A stretch of 64,000 bases of DNA from Georgenia daeguensis (GCF_039537705.1 NZ_BAABBA010000010.1:122945-186944), one strand, 5' to 3'; positions 1 to 8,442 are shown, counted from the stretch's first letter. Notes: generated from the letters alone by a model not told the origin. Program-made: numbers and translations.

Positions 1-735
1 GCCATCGACAACAGCGAGATCACCAAGCACGAGCGCGCGACGGGTGAGCCCGTCCTCCAGTTCGCCGGCGCCGACGGCGGTCCCGTCGAGCACCTGGACA
101 GCGGCGTCGTCGTCAGCAACAAGCTGTACGCGGCCCACTCGAACTACCCGGAGTGGCCGATGGAGAGCTCGATCGAGGTCTTCGACACCCGCACCATGGA
201 GCACGTCGGCACGCACAGCTTCGGCATCGACCGGGGATCCCTGACCTGGCTGGACCACCACGACGGCTCGTGGTGGGCGGCGTTCGCCAACTACAACAGG
301 GTCATGGACGGGATGGACGAGCCCTACGGCCAGACCTACAACACGCAGGTGGTCAAGCTCGACGACGACTTCCAGGTGGTCCAGTCCTGGACGATCCCCA
401 AGTCGATCCTCGACAAGTTCGAGCTGATGAGTAACTCGGGCGGCTCCTGGGGCCCGGACGGGAACCTCTACCTCACCGGCCACGACCTGCCGGAGGCCTA
501 CGTCATGGCGCTGCCCGAGGCGGGCTCCGAGCTCGAGTGGCTGGGTACGGTCTCCCTGGAGGGCATCGAGGGCCAGGGCATCGCCTGGGACCGGACGGAC
601 AACACGAACCCGTCCCTGTGGGGCATCAGCCGGGACAACGACGAGGTCCGCGAGTTCGCGGTGCCGGTCGACGACGTCGCCGAGCCGAGCGGACCGGAGT
701 GGGGCGTGCTCGGTCCGGACGAGTTCCGCCGCTGA
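1..735 (+). CDS. Beta-propeller-like protein of unknown function (C-terminal part)
   Basis: The reading frame is open from the first base, so only the last 244 residues are present and the start lies outside the window. The visible part repeats a pattern of short beta-strands with aromatic and Gly-Asp turns (for example SLTWLDHHDGSWWAAF and GGSWGPDGNLYLTGHD), which looks like blades of a beta-propeller. No catalytic motif is recognisable. An internal ATG at 160 could be mistaken for the start, but the sequence before it reads as ordinary protein in the same frame. The gene converges on the dehydrogenase downstream, with a strong hairpin between them. I infer an extracytoplasmic or scaffold role only from the fold and cannot name a function. 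Confidence 0.7.
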   Translation, partial: AIDNSEITKHERATGEPVLQFAGADGGPVEHLDSGVVVSNKLYAAHSNYPEWPMESSIEVFDTRTMEHVGTHSFGIDRGSLTWLDHHDGSWWAAFANYNRVMDGMDEPYGQTYNTQVVKLDDDFQVVQSWTIPKSILDKFELMSNSGGSWGPDGNLYLTGHDLPEAYVMALPEAGSELEWLGTVSLEGIEGQGIAWDRTDNTNPSLWGISRDNDEVREFAVPVDDVAEPSGPEWGVLGPDEFRR

Positions 736-740
736 GCCGC

Positions 741-776
741 GACGGCGGGGCGCACCCCGGCGTGCGCCCCGTCGTC
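741..776. terminator. Bidirectional stem-loop between convergent genes
   Basis: The arms at 741-755 and 762-776 form a 15-bp stem with one G-U pair and a 6-base loop. The core is GGGGCGCAC pairing with GTGCGCCCC. It lies in the 100-bp gap between two convergent genes, as expected for a shared terminator. There is no T-tract, which is common in high-GC actinobacteria. Confidence 0.65.
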
Positions 777-835
777 GCGTCCGAGTCACCGCCGCACTCG
801 GGCGACGTGGCGCAGGGCCCTCAGAGGTGCCGCCG

Positions 836-2236
836 TCACAGGTTGATCATGTGACCCGTCAGCCCGTGGAAGCCCTCCTGGAGGGATTCCCCCAGCGTCG
901 GGTGCACGTGCACGTTGCGGGCCAGCTCCGCGGCGGTGAGGTCCCACTTCTGCGCGAGGGTCAGCTCGGGCAGCAGCTCGGCGACGTCCGCGCCGACGAG
1001 GTGGCCGCCGAGCAGCTCCCCGTGCGTGCCGTCCGCCACCAGCTTGATGAAGCCGGTGGCGTCGCCCAGGCCCTGGGCCTTCCCGTTGGCGGTGAAGGGG
1101 AACTTCGCGACCTTGACGTCGTAGCCCTCCTCCCGCGCCTGCGCCTCGGTGAGCCCGAAGCTGGCCACCTGGGGCTGGCAGAAGGTGGCCCGCGGCATCA
1201 TCCGGTAGTCGCCGAGCGGCATGGTCTCCGCGCCGGCGACGGTCTCCGCGGCAACGACACCCTGCGCCTCCGCGACGTGGGCGAGCTGCAACTTCGCGGT
1301 GACGTCGCCGATGGCGAAGATGTGCGGGACGTTGGTGCGCAGATTGTCGTCGACGGCGATCGCGCCGCGGTCCGTCAGCTCCACGCCCGTGCGCTCCAGC
1401 CCGAAGCCGTCCACGCGCGGGGCGAACCCGATGGACATGAGCACCCGGTCGGCCACCAGCTCACCCGGCACGCCATCCACCCCCGTGTAGGTGACGGTGA
1501 CCTGCCCGCCGTCGTCCACGACGGTCTCGACCTTCGTGGAGGTCAGGATGGTGACGCCGAGCTTGCGGTACTGCCGGCCGACCTCCCGGGAGACCTCCTC
1601 GTCCTCCATCGGCAGCGGCCGGTCGAGGTACTCCACGATGGTGACGTCGACGCCGTAGTTCGCGAGCACGTAGGCGAACTCCATGCCGATCGCCCCGGCG
1701 CCGACGATGACGATCGACCCGGGCAGCTCCCGGCTGAGGATCTGCCTCTCGTAGGTGACGACGTTCTCGCTCAGCTCCACGCCCGGCAGCAGCCGCACGG
1801 TCGACCCGGTCGCGATGATCGCGTGGTCGAAGGTCAGCGTCTCGGTGCCGCCGGCGGTGAGCGCGACCTCGAGGGTGTGCGCGTCCATGAACGTGCCGTG
1901 CCCGTCGTACTCGGGGATGCCGTTCTTCTTCATCAGGTAGTGCACGCCGCGCACCCGCCCGCCGGCCACCTCGCGGCTGCGGTCGAACGCCGCGCCGTAG
2001 TCGAAGCGGACCTCCCCGGACATGCCGAACGTGTCGGCCTGGTGGGTGAACAGGTGGGCGAGCTCGGCGTTGCGCAGGAGCGCCTTGGACGGGATGCAGC
2101 CCACGGACAGGCACACCCCGCCCCAGTACTTCTCCTCGACGACGGCGATCTTCAGGCCCAGCTGGGCGGCACGGATGGCGGCGACGTACCCGCCGGGGCC
2201 GGCGCCGAGGACGATCACATCGAAGTGAGTAGCCAC
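836..2236 (-). CDS. lpdA: Dihydrolipoyl dehydrogenase (E3 component)
   Basis: This FAD enzyme reoxidises the lipoyl groups of 2-oxoacid dehydrogenase complexes with NAD+. The 466-residue protein has the FAD-binding GAGPGGY at residues 11-17. The redox disulfide is in GGVCLSVGCIPSK (Cys42 and Cys47). An NAD-binding GAGAIGMEFA follows in the middle, and a second FAD-contact motif IFAIGDV lies near the C-terminus. The catalytic HVHPTLGESL (His, then Glu) is near the end. I chose the GTG at 2236 because homology begins at THFDVIVLG; an ATG 11 codons upstream has no supporting similarity. The gene is alone, with no E1 or E2 nearby, as is usual in actinobacteria where LpdA serves several complexes. 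Length is normal for the family. Confidence 0.95.
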   Translation of the reverse strand: MATHFDVIVLGAGPGGYVAAIRAAQLGLKIAVVEEKYWGGVCLSVGCIPSKALLRNAELAHLFTHQADTFGMSGEVRFDYGAAFDRSREVAGGRVRGVHYLMKKNGIPEYDGHGTFMDAHTLEVALTAGGTETLTFDHAIIATGSTVRLLPGVELSENVVTYERQILSRELPGSIVIVGAGAIGMEFAYVLANYGVDVTIVEYLDRPLPMEDEEVSREVGRQYRKLGVTILTSTKVETVVDDGGQVTVTYTGVDGVPGELVADRVLMSIGFAPRVDGFGLERTGVELTDRGAIAVDDNLRTNVPHIFAIGDVTAKLQLAHVAEAQGVVAAETVAGAETMPLGDYRMMPRATFCQPQVASFGLTEAQAREEGYDVKVAKFPFTANGKAQGLGDATGFIKLVADGTHGELLGGHLVGADVAELLPELTLAQKWDLTAAELARNVHVHPTLGESLQEGFHGLTGHMINL

Positions 2237-2368
2237 CCGCCGGACGTTACGGGTCAGCGCGGCCCGCATCCAGGGTTTTGACGGCCCGCACGGCCCGCCG
2301 TCCCGACGACCGCACGACCGGGGCGGACGAGCGGCGGGGAACGCCCGCCGCGCCGGGCCCCGGGCCCG

Positions 2369-3385
2369 TCACGGCCCCGGGACGGTGAACTCGTCGATGA
2401 CGTCTCCGGACTGGTCGACGGCGCGGCCCACCATGCGGTCGTCGTAGACGGCGAGGTCCAGGTAGTGCCGCGTGGACGTGCTGACCTCGGTGAAGTCTTC
2501 CCATCCGGCCGGCCGTAGTTTGGCCGCTCCGCCGGAGACGACGTAGGTCACCCCGTCGATCGGCCGGGAGCGCTGGTAGTCGTGGTCGTGGCCCGCGAGG
2601 ACGAGCGGGACGTCGAACCGCTCGAACAGGGGCACCCACGCCCGGCGCACCTCGAGGTCGGAGCCGTGGTCGCCGGCGGAGTAGGGCGGGTGGTGCAGCG
2701 CGACGACCGTCCAGGTGCCGGGCGCGACGTCCGCGGCGAGGGTCTCCTCCAGCCAGCGCGTCTGCCGCTCCTCGTCCACCCGGTTGGAGTCGAGGGCGAC
2801 GACGCGCACGGGCCCGACCTCCTCGACGTACCAGCTCCGGTCCCGGCCGAGCTTCGCGAGGATCTCGTCCCCCTCGCCGCGGCGGACGTCGTGGTTCCCC
2901 AGCACGGGGACGAGCTCGACGCCGCCGTCGAGCACGGGCGCGAAGGGCTCTGTGATCCGGTCGTCGACCTTGGAGGCGTTCCCGTCGTCGTAGATGAGAT
3001 CGCCCAGCAGGACGAGCGCGTCGTAGGGAGCCTGGACGCTCGCCTCGGCCAGCATCGCGTCGACCGTGGCGCGGATCTTCTTGTCACCTGTCCCCGTGTC
3101 CCCCGCGACGGCGAGCCGGGCCTCCGGCGTGACCGGCACCGTCACGGCCGGTGGCGCGGCGGTCGGCGGCGCCGTGGTGGGGGGCGCAGGGGTCAGGGGC
3201 CCGGCGGTCGGGGGCACGGCGGTCGGCGGCGCAGCGGTCGGGGTGGCCTCCGGCGCACCCGGCGTGCCGTCGTCGGGCTCCCGGCCGCCGGGGCCGATCA
3301 GGCCCACGGCCAGGGCCCAGACCACCGCGACCGCGGCGAGGACAAGGACGACGGCGGTCGCCACCAGTGCGCGCCGCTGCCTCAT
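2369..3385 (-). CDS. Membrane-anchored or secreted calcineurin-like metallophosphoesterase
   Basis: The 338-residue protein starts with a hydrophobic segment (about residues 7-30) that acts as a signal or anchor. A low-complexity Pro/Thr/Ala stretch (about 40-80) follows and probably spans the cell wall. The catalytic domain then shows the metal-ligand motifs in order: AVAGDTGTG, LLGDLIYDDGN, VLGNHD, ALHHPPYS and AGHDHDYQR. These are typical of purple-acid-like phosphatases of the calcineurin superfamily. Substrate is unknown; extracellular phosphate-ester cleavage is the safest guess. I chose the ATG at 3385 because the hydrophobic segment begins directly after it. It is divergent from the macro-SIR2 gene, with only 55 bp between the starts. 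Confidence 0.85.
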   Translation of the reverse strand: MRQRRALVATAVVLVLAAVAVVWALAVGLIGPGGREPDDGTPGAPEATPTAAPPTAVPPTAGPLTPAPPTTAPPTAAPPAVTVPVTPEARLAVAGDTGTGDKKIRATVDAMLAEASVQAPYDALVLLGDLIYDDGNASKVDDRITEPFAPVLDGGVELVPVLGNHDVRRGEGDEILAKLGRDRSWYVEEVGPVRVVALDSNRVDEERQTRWLEETLAADVAPGTWTVVALHHPPYSAGDHGSDLEVRRAWVPLFERFDVPLVLAGHDHDYQRSRPIDGVTYVVSGGAAKLRPAGWEDFTEVSTSTRHYLDLAVYDDRMVGRAVDQSGDVIDEFTVPGP

Positions 3386-3440
3386 GGCCCCATCGTGCCT
3401 TCGCGGGGCCGCGCGCGGGGCCCGCTCGTACTCTCGTCTC

Positions 3441-4982
3441 ATGGGAACAGGCCACGTCTTCGTGGTGCAGGGCCTTCTGGAGCACCTGGACTGCGACGCG
3501 ATCGTGGTGCCCTCCGACCCGGAGTTCACCATCGAGCCTGACTGGCACGCGGCGCTCCGCCTGGACGAGGGCGGCGAGCCGCCGGCGCGGCCCGAGCGCT
3601 GGGAGGAGCACGGCTACGGACGCGCCGGCGGCCCCACGGGGTCCCCGTGCCCGCCCACCTGGTTCGTCGACGCCGTGTGGGGCCCCGGGCGCTCGGCGCG
3701 CGCGGCGGCGCAGGACCTCGCGTCCCGGCTGGCTGGCGCGCTGCGGGAGATCGTCGAGGCCGGTCTCGAGCCGCAGCACGGCCGGCCGCACACGCTCGTC
3801 GCGGTCCCCGCGCTCGGCACCGGGGGCGGCGGGTTCGACACCGTGCGCGGGGCCCTGATCGACCTGCTCCTCCAGACCTGCCAGGACGCCGTCGACGACG
3901 CCCCGCTCGACGTCGCCGTCGTCGCCAAGCACCCCGCCGACTACTCGGCCTTCCAGGAGATCCGGCGACGCCGCCCGGCGGCCGGGCGCGACCTCTCGCC
4001 GGAGCTGCAGGACGCCGCCGAGGAGCTGGCGGCGCGCGCCCGGCAGGGCGAGCTCGCCCTCTTCCTCGGCGCCGGCGTCGGCATCGCGGCCGGGCTGCCC
4101 TCGTGGGACGGCCTGCTCCGCCGGCTAGAGCGGCGCACCGGCCTGGCCGCCGAGGACCTCGCGCCGCTGGACCGCGGCGAGCTGCTCCGCCGGGAGCTCG
4201 GCGGTTCCGTGGGCGATGCGGTGGTCGCCGAGCTCGCCGGGGCCGACCGCTACGGGCTGGCGCACGCGGCGCTGGCCGCGCTGCTGTGCACCGAGACGGT
4301 GACCACCAACTACGACGACCTCTACGAGCTGGCGGCCCGGGACGCGTTCCAGCGGCCGATCTCGGTGCTGCCCGGCGTCCCGGTGGAGCCGGGCAGCCCC
4401 TGGGTGCTGAAGATGCACGGGGATGTCGCCCACCCCGAGTCGATCGTGCTCTCGCGCAGCGACGTCGTCGCCTACGACGCCACCTCGCGCCCCGTGAGCT
4501 CGGTGGTGCAGGCCCTCATGCTGACGCGGCACCTGCTCGTGGTGGGCGCCTCCATGACAGACGACAACTTCCTCCGCCTCGCCCACGAGGTGGCGCGGTT
4601 CCAGGACCGCGACTCGCGCACCCACGACAGCGACGGCGACACCCTCATCGGCACCGTCGTCACCCTGACGCCCAAGCCCGCGCAGGAGCGGCTCTGGCGG
4701 GGGCGGTTCCGCTACCTCGCCGCCTCCGACGGCGGCACGGGCGCCGAGCGAGCCCGCGACCTGGCGATCTTCCTGGACCTGCTCGCCATGCTCGCGGCCA
4801 GCCGCGACCGCTACCTCCTGGACCCGCGGTACGAGCAGATGCTCTCGGAGGACGAGCAGCACGTGGCGACGGCGGCCCGTGCCCTGGCCGAGGCGGTCGC
4901 CCGCCTGCCGGGGGACGGGGCGACGGCGTGGGCCGGGCTCCGCGCGCAGCTGCGGCGGCTCGGGGCCGAGCCGGGGGACTGA
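3441..4982 (+). CDS. SIR2-like protein with macro-like N-terminal domain
   Basis: The 513-residue protein has two parts. Residues 1 to about 170 resemble a macro (ADP-ribose binding) domain: a DAIVVPSD strand early on and PALGTGGGGF near residue 123, similar to the macro phosphate loop. From about residue 195 it is a SIR2_2-type domain, with LFLGAGVGIAAGLPSW near 207, TTNYDD near 288, LKMHGDV near 323 (candidate catalytic His) and VVGASMTDDNF near 368. SIR2 domains of this type bind NAD+ and many act as NADases in phage defence; that role here is inference. A YCII protein converges from the 3' side, and no known defence partner is adjacent. Start is the ATG at 3441 after a short divergent promoter gap. 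Confidence 0.8.
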   Translation: MGTGHVFVVQGLLEHLDCDAIVVPSDPEFTIEPDWHAALRLDEGGEPPARPERWEEHGYGRAGGPTGSPCPPTWFVDAVWGPGRSARAAAQDLASRLAGALREIVEAGLEPQHGRPHTLVAVPALGTGGGGFDTVRGALIDLLLQTCQDAVDDAPLDVAVVAKHPADYSAFQEIRRRRPAAGRDLSPELQDAAEELAARARQGELALFLGAGVGIAAGLPSWDGLLRRLERRTGLAAEDLAPLDRGELLRRELGGSVGDAVVAELAGADRYGLAHAALAALLCTETVTTNYDDLYELAARDAFQRPISVLPGVPVEPGSPWVLKMHGDVAHPESIVLSRSDVVAYDATSRPVSSVVQALMLTRHLLVVGASMTDDNFLRLAHEVARFQDRDSRTHDSDGDTLIGTVVTLTPKPAQERLWRGRFRYLAASDGGTGAERARDLAIFLDLLAMLAASRDRYLLDPRYEQMLSEDEQHVATAARALAEAVARLPGDGATAWAGLRAQLRRLGAEPGD

Positions 4983-5004
4983 CGCGCTGGCCTGGCGAGC
5001 GGAC

Positions 5005-5304
5005 TCAGGTGCGCACGACGGTGTCGCCCATGGGGTGGAGCTCGGAACCGAAGCCGGCGTCGGAGCGCACGGCGGGGTCGCCGTCGGCGATCGCCTGCGC
5101 CGCGGCCGCGTCCGGCACCTCGAGGATGGCGACGCCGTAGGTGCCTCGCGGGTCCATGACCGGCCCGTAGGCCACCACCTTCCGCTCGTTGATCAGCCCC
5201 GTCCAGTAGCCGAAGTGCGCCTCCATGATCCGGTTCTCGGCGTCGGTGGCGTCGGCGGGGAAGGTCGGGCGTGGCGGGATGAGCCGGTACAGGAAGTGCT
5301 CCAT
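5005..5304 (-). CDS. YCII-related domain protein
   Basis: The 99-residue protein MEHFLYRLIPPRP... matches the small YCII/dimeric alpha-beta barrel fold. Visible landmarks are MEAHFGYW, VVAYGPVMDP and a central hydrophobic strand YGVAILEV. YCII proteins are often small dehalogenase-like or regulatory enzymes with a conserved His-Asp pair, but no specific substrate is known for this one. The ATG at 5304 was chosen because upstream sequence enters the hexanucleotide repeat. It shares a divergent promoter region with the hydrolase at 5517 and converges with the macro-SIR2 gene. Confidence 0.8.
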   Translation of the reverse strand: MEHFLYRLIPPRPTFPADATDAENRIMEAHFGYWTGLINERKVVAYGPVMDPRGTYGVAILEVPDAAAAQAIADGDPAVRSDAGFGSELHPMGDTVVRT

Positions 5305-5393
5305 CGGTCTGCCTCTCGCTGCGGTGACCCGCCGATCGTCGCAGGAGCGCGGCAGCGAAGACGGCCGTTCGGCGAACGGCATCGACATCGCTC

Positions 5394-5432
5394 GGCATCG
5401 GCATCGGCATCGGCATCGGCATCGGCATCGGC
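5394..5432. repeat. Perfect GGCATC hexanucleotide tandem repeat
   Basis: Six perfect copies of GGCATC plus half a copy lie between the divergent starts of the YCII gene and the alpha/beta hydrolase. Because each unit is six bases, copy-number change would alter promoter spacing rather than a reading frame. Imperfect copies (ATCGACATCGCTC) flank it on the left. Confidence 0.9.
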
Positions 5433-5516
5433 TGCAGGATCTTTCCGGCCCGCACGGCAGCGCGGCGAGTCGTGCTCTCGAGTGCCGATGTCGGTGGCAG
5501 GCGTCACGCTTGGGCC

Positions 5517-6242
5517 ATGACACCGCTGCGCAGCAGAGATCCTGTCCACGTCGTGCTGGTGCCCGGCTACTGGCTCGGGGGCTGGGCCTGGGACGACGTC
5601 GTTCCCTACCTCGAGGAGAACGGGCTCGTGCCGCACGCCGTGACGCTGCCGGGCATGGGCTCGCGCTCCGAGAACCGGGCCGGGCTGACCCTGGACGATC
5701 ACGTCAGGGCGGTGCGAGAGCTCGTGGAGGGGCTGGACGGGCGGGTGGTCCTGGTCGGCCACAGCGGTGGGGCGCCGGTGGTGAGCGGCGTGGTGGACGC
5801 CGTCCCCGAGCGGATCGCCCGGGTCGTCTACGTGGACGCCGGTCCGCTGCCCGACGGGGCGAGCATCGGCATCGACCTGCCCGAGGACGCCGTCGACCAT
5901 CCGCTCCCCTCCTGGGAGGACCTGGCCGCGGACGACACGCCGCACGACGGCATGGACGACGCCATGCTCGCCGACGTCCGGCAGCGGTCCGTGCCGACCC
6001 CGGCGGGTGTGGTGCGCTCCGTCGCCCGACTGACGAACGAGAGCCGCAAACGTGTGCCGGTCACCCTCGTCTGCTCCACGATGCCCGCCGGCGAGATACG
6101 CGACGCCATCGCCCAGGGCGCGCCCTGGGCGAGCGAGCTGGTCGGGGCGGACGTGACGCTGGTGGACCTGCCCACCGGGCACTGGCCCTTGTTCAGCCGG
6201 CCGTTCGACCTGGCCGAGGTCATCGTCGCCGCGGCGAGGTGA
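5517..6242 (+). CDS. Alpha/beta hydrolase
   Basis: The 241-residue protein shows the alpha/beta-hydrolase core. VVLVPGYWLGGWAWDD (oxyanion-hole region) is at about residues 11-26. The nucleophile elbow GHSGG lies near residue 82, and the likely catalytic His is in PTGHWPLFS close to the C-terminus. The family cleaves esters and related bonds; substrate is unknown. The ATG at 5517 directly precedes the conserved fold; an ATG 15 codons upstream reads through non-conserved sequence. It is transcribed away from the YCII gene across the GGCATC repeat and converges with the ArsN1-like gene. Confidence 0.85.
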   Translation: MTPLRSRDPVHVVLVPGYWLGGWAWDDVVPYLEENGLVPHAVTLPGMGSRSENRAGLTLDDHVRAVRELVEGLDGRVVLVGHSGGAPVVSGVVDAVPERIARVVYVDAGPLPDGASIGIDLPEDAVDHPLPSWEDLAADDTPHDGMDDAMLADVRQRSVPTPAGVVRSVARLTNESRKRVPVTLVCSTMPAGEIRDAIAQGAPWASELVGADVTLVDLPTGHWPLFSRPFDLAEVIVAAAR

Positions 6243-6259
6243 CGGCCCCGACGGCCTTG

Positions 6260-6778
6260 TCAGGTGCCGGCCTCGGCGCTGCGCCGCTCGAGCAGGACGG
6301 TGTCCCGCCACTGTCCCGCCAGCGGCCCTGACGTCATGCGCGCGATGCGGCGCCGGGTCCCGATCCGACGGAATCCCGAAGCACTGTGCAGGGCCAGGCT
6401 GGCGACGTTCTCCGGGAAGACGCTGGCCTGGAGGGTCCAGATCCCGGCCGCCTCGGTGGAACGGACGAGCCCGTCGAGCAGCGCCCTGCCCACTCCCCTG
6501 CCGCGGGCCGCGGGGTCGACGTAGACGGAGTGCTCCACGACGCCGGCATAGACGGCGCGCGCCGAGACGGGACTGACGGCCGCCCAGCCGAGCACGGTCC
6601 CGGCGCCGTCGAGACAGACGAACCGGTGATCGGCGAGGTGCCCGGCGTCGAACGCCTGCCAGCTCGGGGTGGTCGTCTCGAAGGTCGCGTGCCCGGTGGC
6701 GATGCCCGCCGCGTAGACGGCCTCCACCTCCGGCCAGTGCACCGGTTTCATCGCTGCGAGGGTGAGCAGGGCTGTCAT
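6260..6778 (-). CDS. GNAT N-acetyltransferase, ArsN1/phosphinothricin-type
   Basis: The 172-residue protein has the GNAT acetyl-CoA motif (VDPAARGRGVGRALLDGL, about residues 85-102). Its N-terminal YAAGIATGHATFETTTP and the SVFPENVASLALH segment are typical of the phosphinothricin acetyltransferase and ArsN1 group. ArsN1 acetylates arsinothricin, an arsenic-containing glutamate analogue. Placement at the edge of an arsenic gene cluster favours ArsN1 over plain PPT resistance, although both activities share this fold. It is divergent from the ArsO-like gene and shares an upstream region holding two palindromic sites. I start it at the ATG at 6778; a start ten codons upstream would extend into the operator region. 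Confidence 0.8.
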   Translation of the reverse strand: MTALLTLAAMKPVHWPEVEAVYAAGIATGHATFETTTPSWQAFDAGHLADHRFVCLDGAGTVLGWAAVSPVSARAVYAGVVEHSVYVDPAARGRGVGRALLDGLVRSTEAAGIWTLQASVFPENVASLALHSASGFRRIGTRRRIARMTSGPLAGQWRDTVLLERRSAEAGT

Positions 6779-6796
6779 GTCGCAGAGTATGCCGCA

Positions 6797-6858
6797 ATCG
6801 ATTGACAAACGTCGATGGATGTATCAGTCTTCGGGGCAGACATCGACGATCGTCGATG
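6797..6858. promoter_or_regulatory. Divergent ars promoter region with two candidate ArsR operators
   Basis: CATCGACGATCGTCGATG at 6841-6858 is a perfect 18-bp palindrome. A second, looser inverted pair, ATCGAT and TCGATG, lies at 6797-6817 and overlaps a TTGACA hexamer at 6802-6807. The same TCGATGA half-site occurs upstream of arsD (10701-10717), which suggests one regulator for both. Binding by the ArsR fusion at 11571 is inference. Confidence 0.6.
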
Positions 6859-6902
6859 AATCGCCCGGCCGGGCATCCGGCAGACGCACATCGGAGGCAC
6901 CC

Positions 6903-8300
6903 GTGTCCCAGCACCCCGCACCGTCCCTGAGGTCCCTGCCCGTCGTCGTCATCGGTGCCGGTCCCGTGGGGCTTGCCGCCGCCGCCCACCTGATCGAGCG
7001 CGGCCTGGACCCGCTGGTCCTCGAGGCAGGTGAGCAGGTGGGCGCGGCGGTCCGCGAGTGGTCTCACATCCGCCTGTTCTCCCCGTGGCAGTACGACGTC
7101 GACGCCGCCGCGCGGCGCCTCCTGGAGGCCTCCGGGTGGGCGGCGCCGGCGGCCGCACGGCTGCCGACCGGCGCGGAGCTGGTGGCCGACTACCTGGAAC
7201 CGCTGGCCGCGACGCCACAGCTGCGCGACCGGATCGTCACCGGCGTCCGGGTTGTTGCCGTCAGCCGCGCCGGGCTGGACAAGACCCACGGGACCGGCCG
7301 CACGGAGCGAGCGTTCCTGGTCCGCACCGTCGTCGACGGCCGCGTCGTGGACCACCACGCCCGGGCCGTGCTCGACGCCTCGGGAACGTGGTCGCAGCGC
7401 AACCCCCTGGGGGCGGCCGGCCTGCCGGCGCCGGGCGAGGCGGCGGCGGCACGGTTCCTGCTGGGCCCGCTGCCGGACGTGCTGGGCACGGACAGGCACC
7501 GGGTCGCCGGCCGGCACGTGCTCGTCGTCGGCGCCGGTCACTCCGCGACGAACACGCTGCTGAACCTCGCGGAGCTCGCGCTGACCGAGCCGGGCACGCG
7601 CATCACGTGGGCGGTGCGTGGCGCCTCGCCGACCCGGGCCTACGGCGGCGGCGACGCCGACGGCCTGCCCGCCCGCGGCCAGCTCGGCACCCGCCTGCGC
7701 GAGGCCGTGGAGGCGGGGCGCATCGAGCTGCTCACGTCGGTGACCGTCGCCGGGTTCGAGAGCGCGGGCGACCGGGTCACGCTCGCGCTCGACACCCCGG
7801 CCGGCCGTCGGGAGCTCACCGTGGACGCCGTCGCCGGGGCAACAGGTTTTCGCCCCGACCTGGAGATGCTGCGCGAGCTGCGGCTCGACCTGGACCCCGG
7901 GCTCGAGGCACCCAGCCGGCTCGCGCCGCTGATCGACCCCGAGTTCCACTCCTGCGGCACTGTGCCCGCGCACGGCGCGGAGACGCTGACGCAGCCGGAG
8001 CCCGGCTTCTTCGTCGTCGGGATGAAGTCCTACGGCCGCGCGCCGACCTTCCTCCTGGCCACCGGGTACGAGCAGGTGCGGTCGGTCGCCGCCCACCTCG
8101 CCGGGGACGAGCGGGCCGCCGGCGAGCTCGAGCTGAGCCTGCCCGAGACCGGCGTGTGCTCGTCCGCGCTTCCCCTCTCCGACGCCGACGGGAACGCCGT
8201 CATCGATCCGACCTCCGGCGGGTGCTGCACCCCGGACGCGCCGCAGGTGGTGACGATCGGGTTCCCGACCGGCCTGCGGCACGGGCGCTCGGGCCGGTAG
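6903..8300 (+). CDS. arsO: FAD-dependent monooxygenase-like oxidoreductase of the arsenic cluster (ArsO-like)
   Basis: The 465-residue protein begins with a Rossmann FAD motif, VVVIGAGPVGLAAAAHL. A second dinucleotide motif, VLVVGAGHSATNT, lies mid-protein as in flavin monooxygenases that use NADPH. ATGFRPDLEML and FVVGMKSYGRAPTFLL complete the two-domain flavoprotein pattern. The C-terminal end has a Cys-Cys pair (GGCCTPD). Flavoproteins annotated ArsO sit in many actinobacterial and proteobacterial ars operons; their exact reaction is not settled. I chose the GTG at 6903 because a GGAGG ribosome site lies at 6892-6896 and the FAD motif follows closely. It is divergent from the ArsN1-like gene and convergent with arsA. 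Confidence 0.8.
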   Translation: MSQHPAPSLRSLPVVVIGAGPVGLAAAAHLIERGLDPLVLEAGEQVGAAVREWSHIRLFSPWQYDVDAAARRLLEASGWAAPAAARLPTGAELVADYLEPLAATPQLRDRIVTGVRVVAVSRAGLDKTHGTGRTERAFLVRTVVDGRVVDHHARAVLDASGTWSQRNPLGAAGLPAPGEAAAARFLLGPLPDVLGTDRHRVAGRHVLVVGAGHSATNTLLNLAELALTEPGTRITWAVRGASPTRAYGGGDADGLPARGQLGTRLREAVEAGRIELLTSVTVAGFESAGDRVTLALDTPAGRRELTVDAVAGATGFRPDLEMLRELRLDLDPGLEAPSRLAPLIDPEFHSCGTVPAHGAETLTQPEPGFFVVGMKSYGRAPTFLLATGYEQVRSVAAHLAGDERAAGELELSLPETGVCSSALPLSDADGNAVIDPTSGGCCTPDAPQVVTIGFPTGLRHGRSGR

Positions 8301-8327
8301 CGCCGGCTCTCACGAGCGGCACCCTCG

Positions 8328-8356
8328 CCCCGCTCGGCCGTGCGGGCCGAGCGGGG
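8328..8356. terminator. Stem-loop between convergent arsO and arsA
   Basis: CCCCGCTCGGCC at 8328-8339 pairs perfectly with 8345-8356, leaving a 5-base loop. The 12-bp GC stem lies between two convergent genes and can serve both directions. Confidence 0.7.
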
Positions 8357-8442
8357 TCAGGTGACGGCCGGGACCGGGGTCAGGCCGCGGCCGGGACCGG
8401 GGTCAGGTCGCGGCCCGAGCGGGTCAGGTGGCGGCCGGGACG
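8353..8442. repeat. Tandem duplication of the arsA 3' end (four copies, 22-23 bp)
   Basis: Four imperfect copies start at 8353, 8376, 8399 and 8421, each beginning (G)GGGTCAGG and followed by a GCGGCC-rich block. The last copy contains the true arsA stop codon and final codons. The other three lie in the downstream spacer and carry the same TGA on the arsA strand. The first overlaps the terminator stem. Confidence 0.85.
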
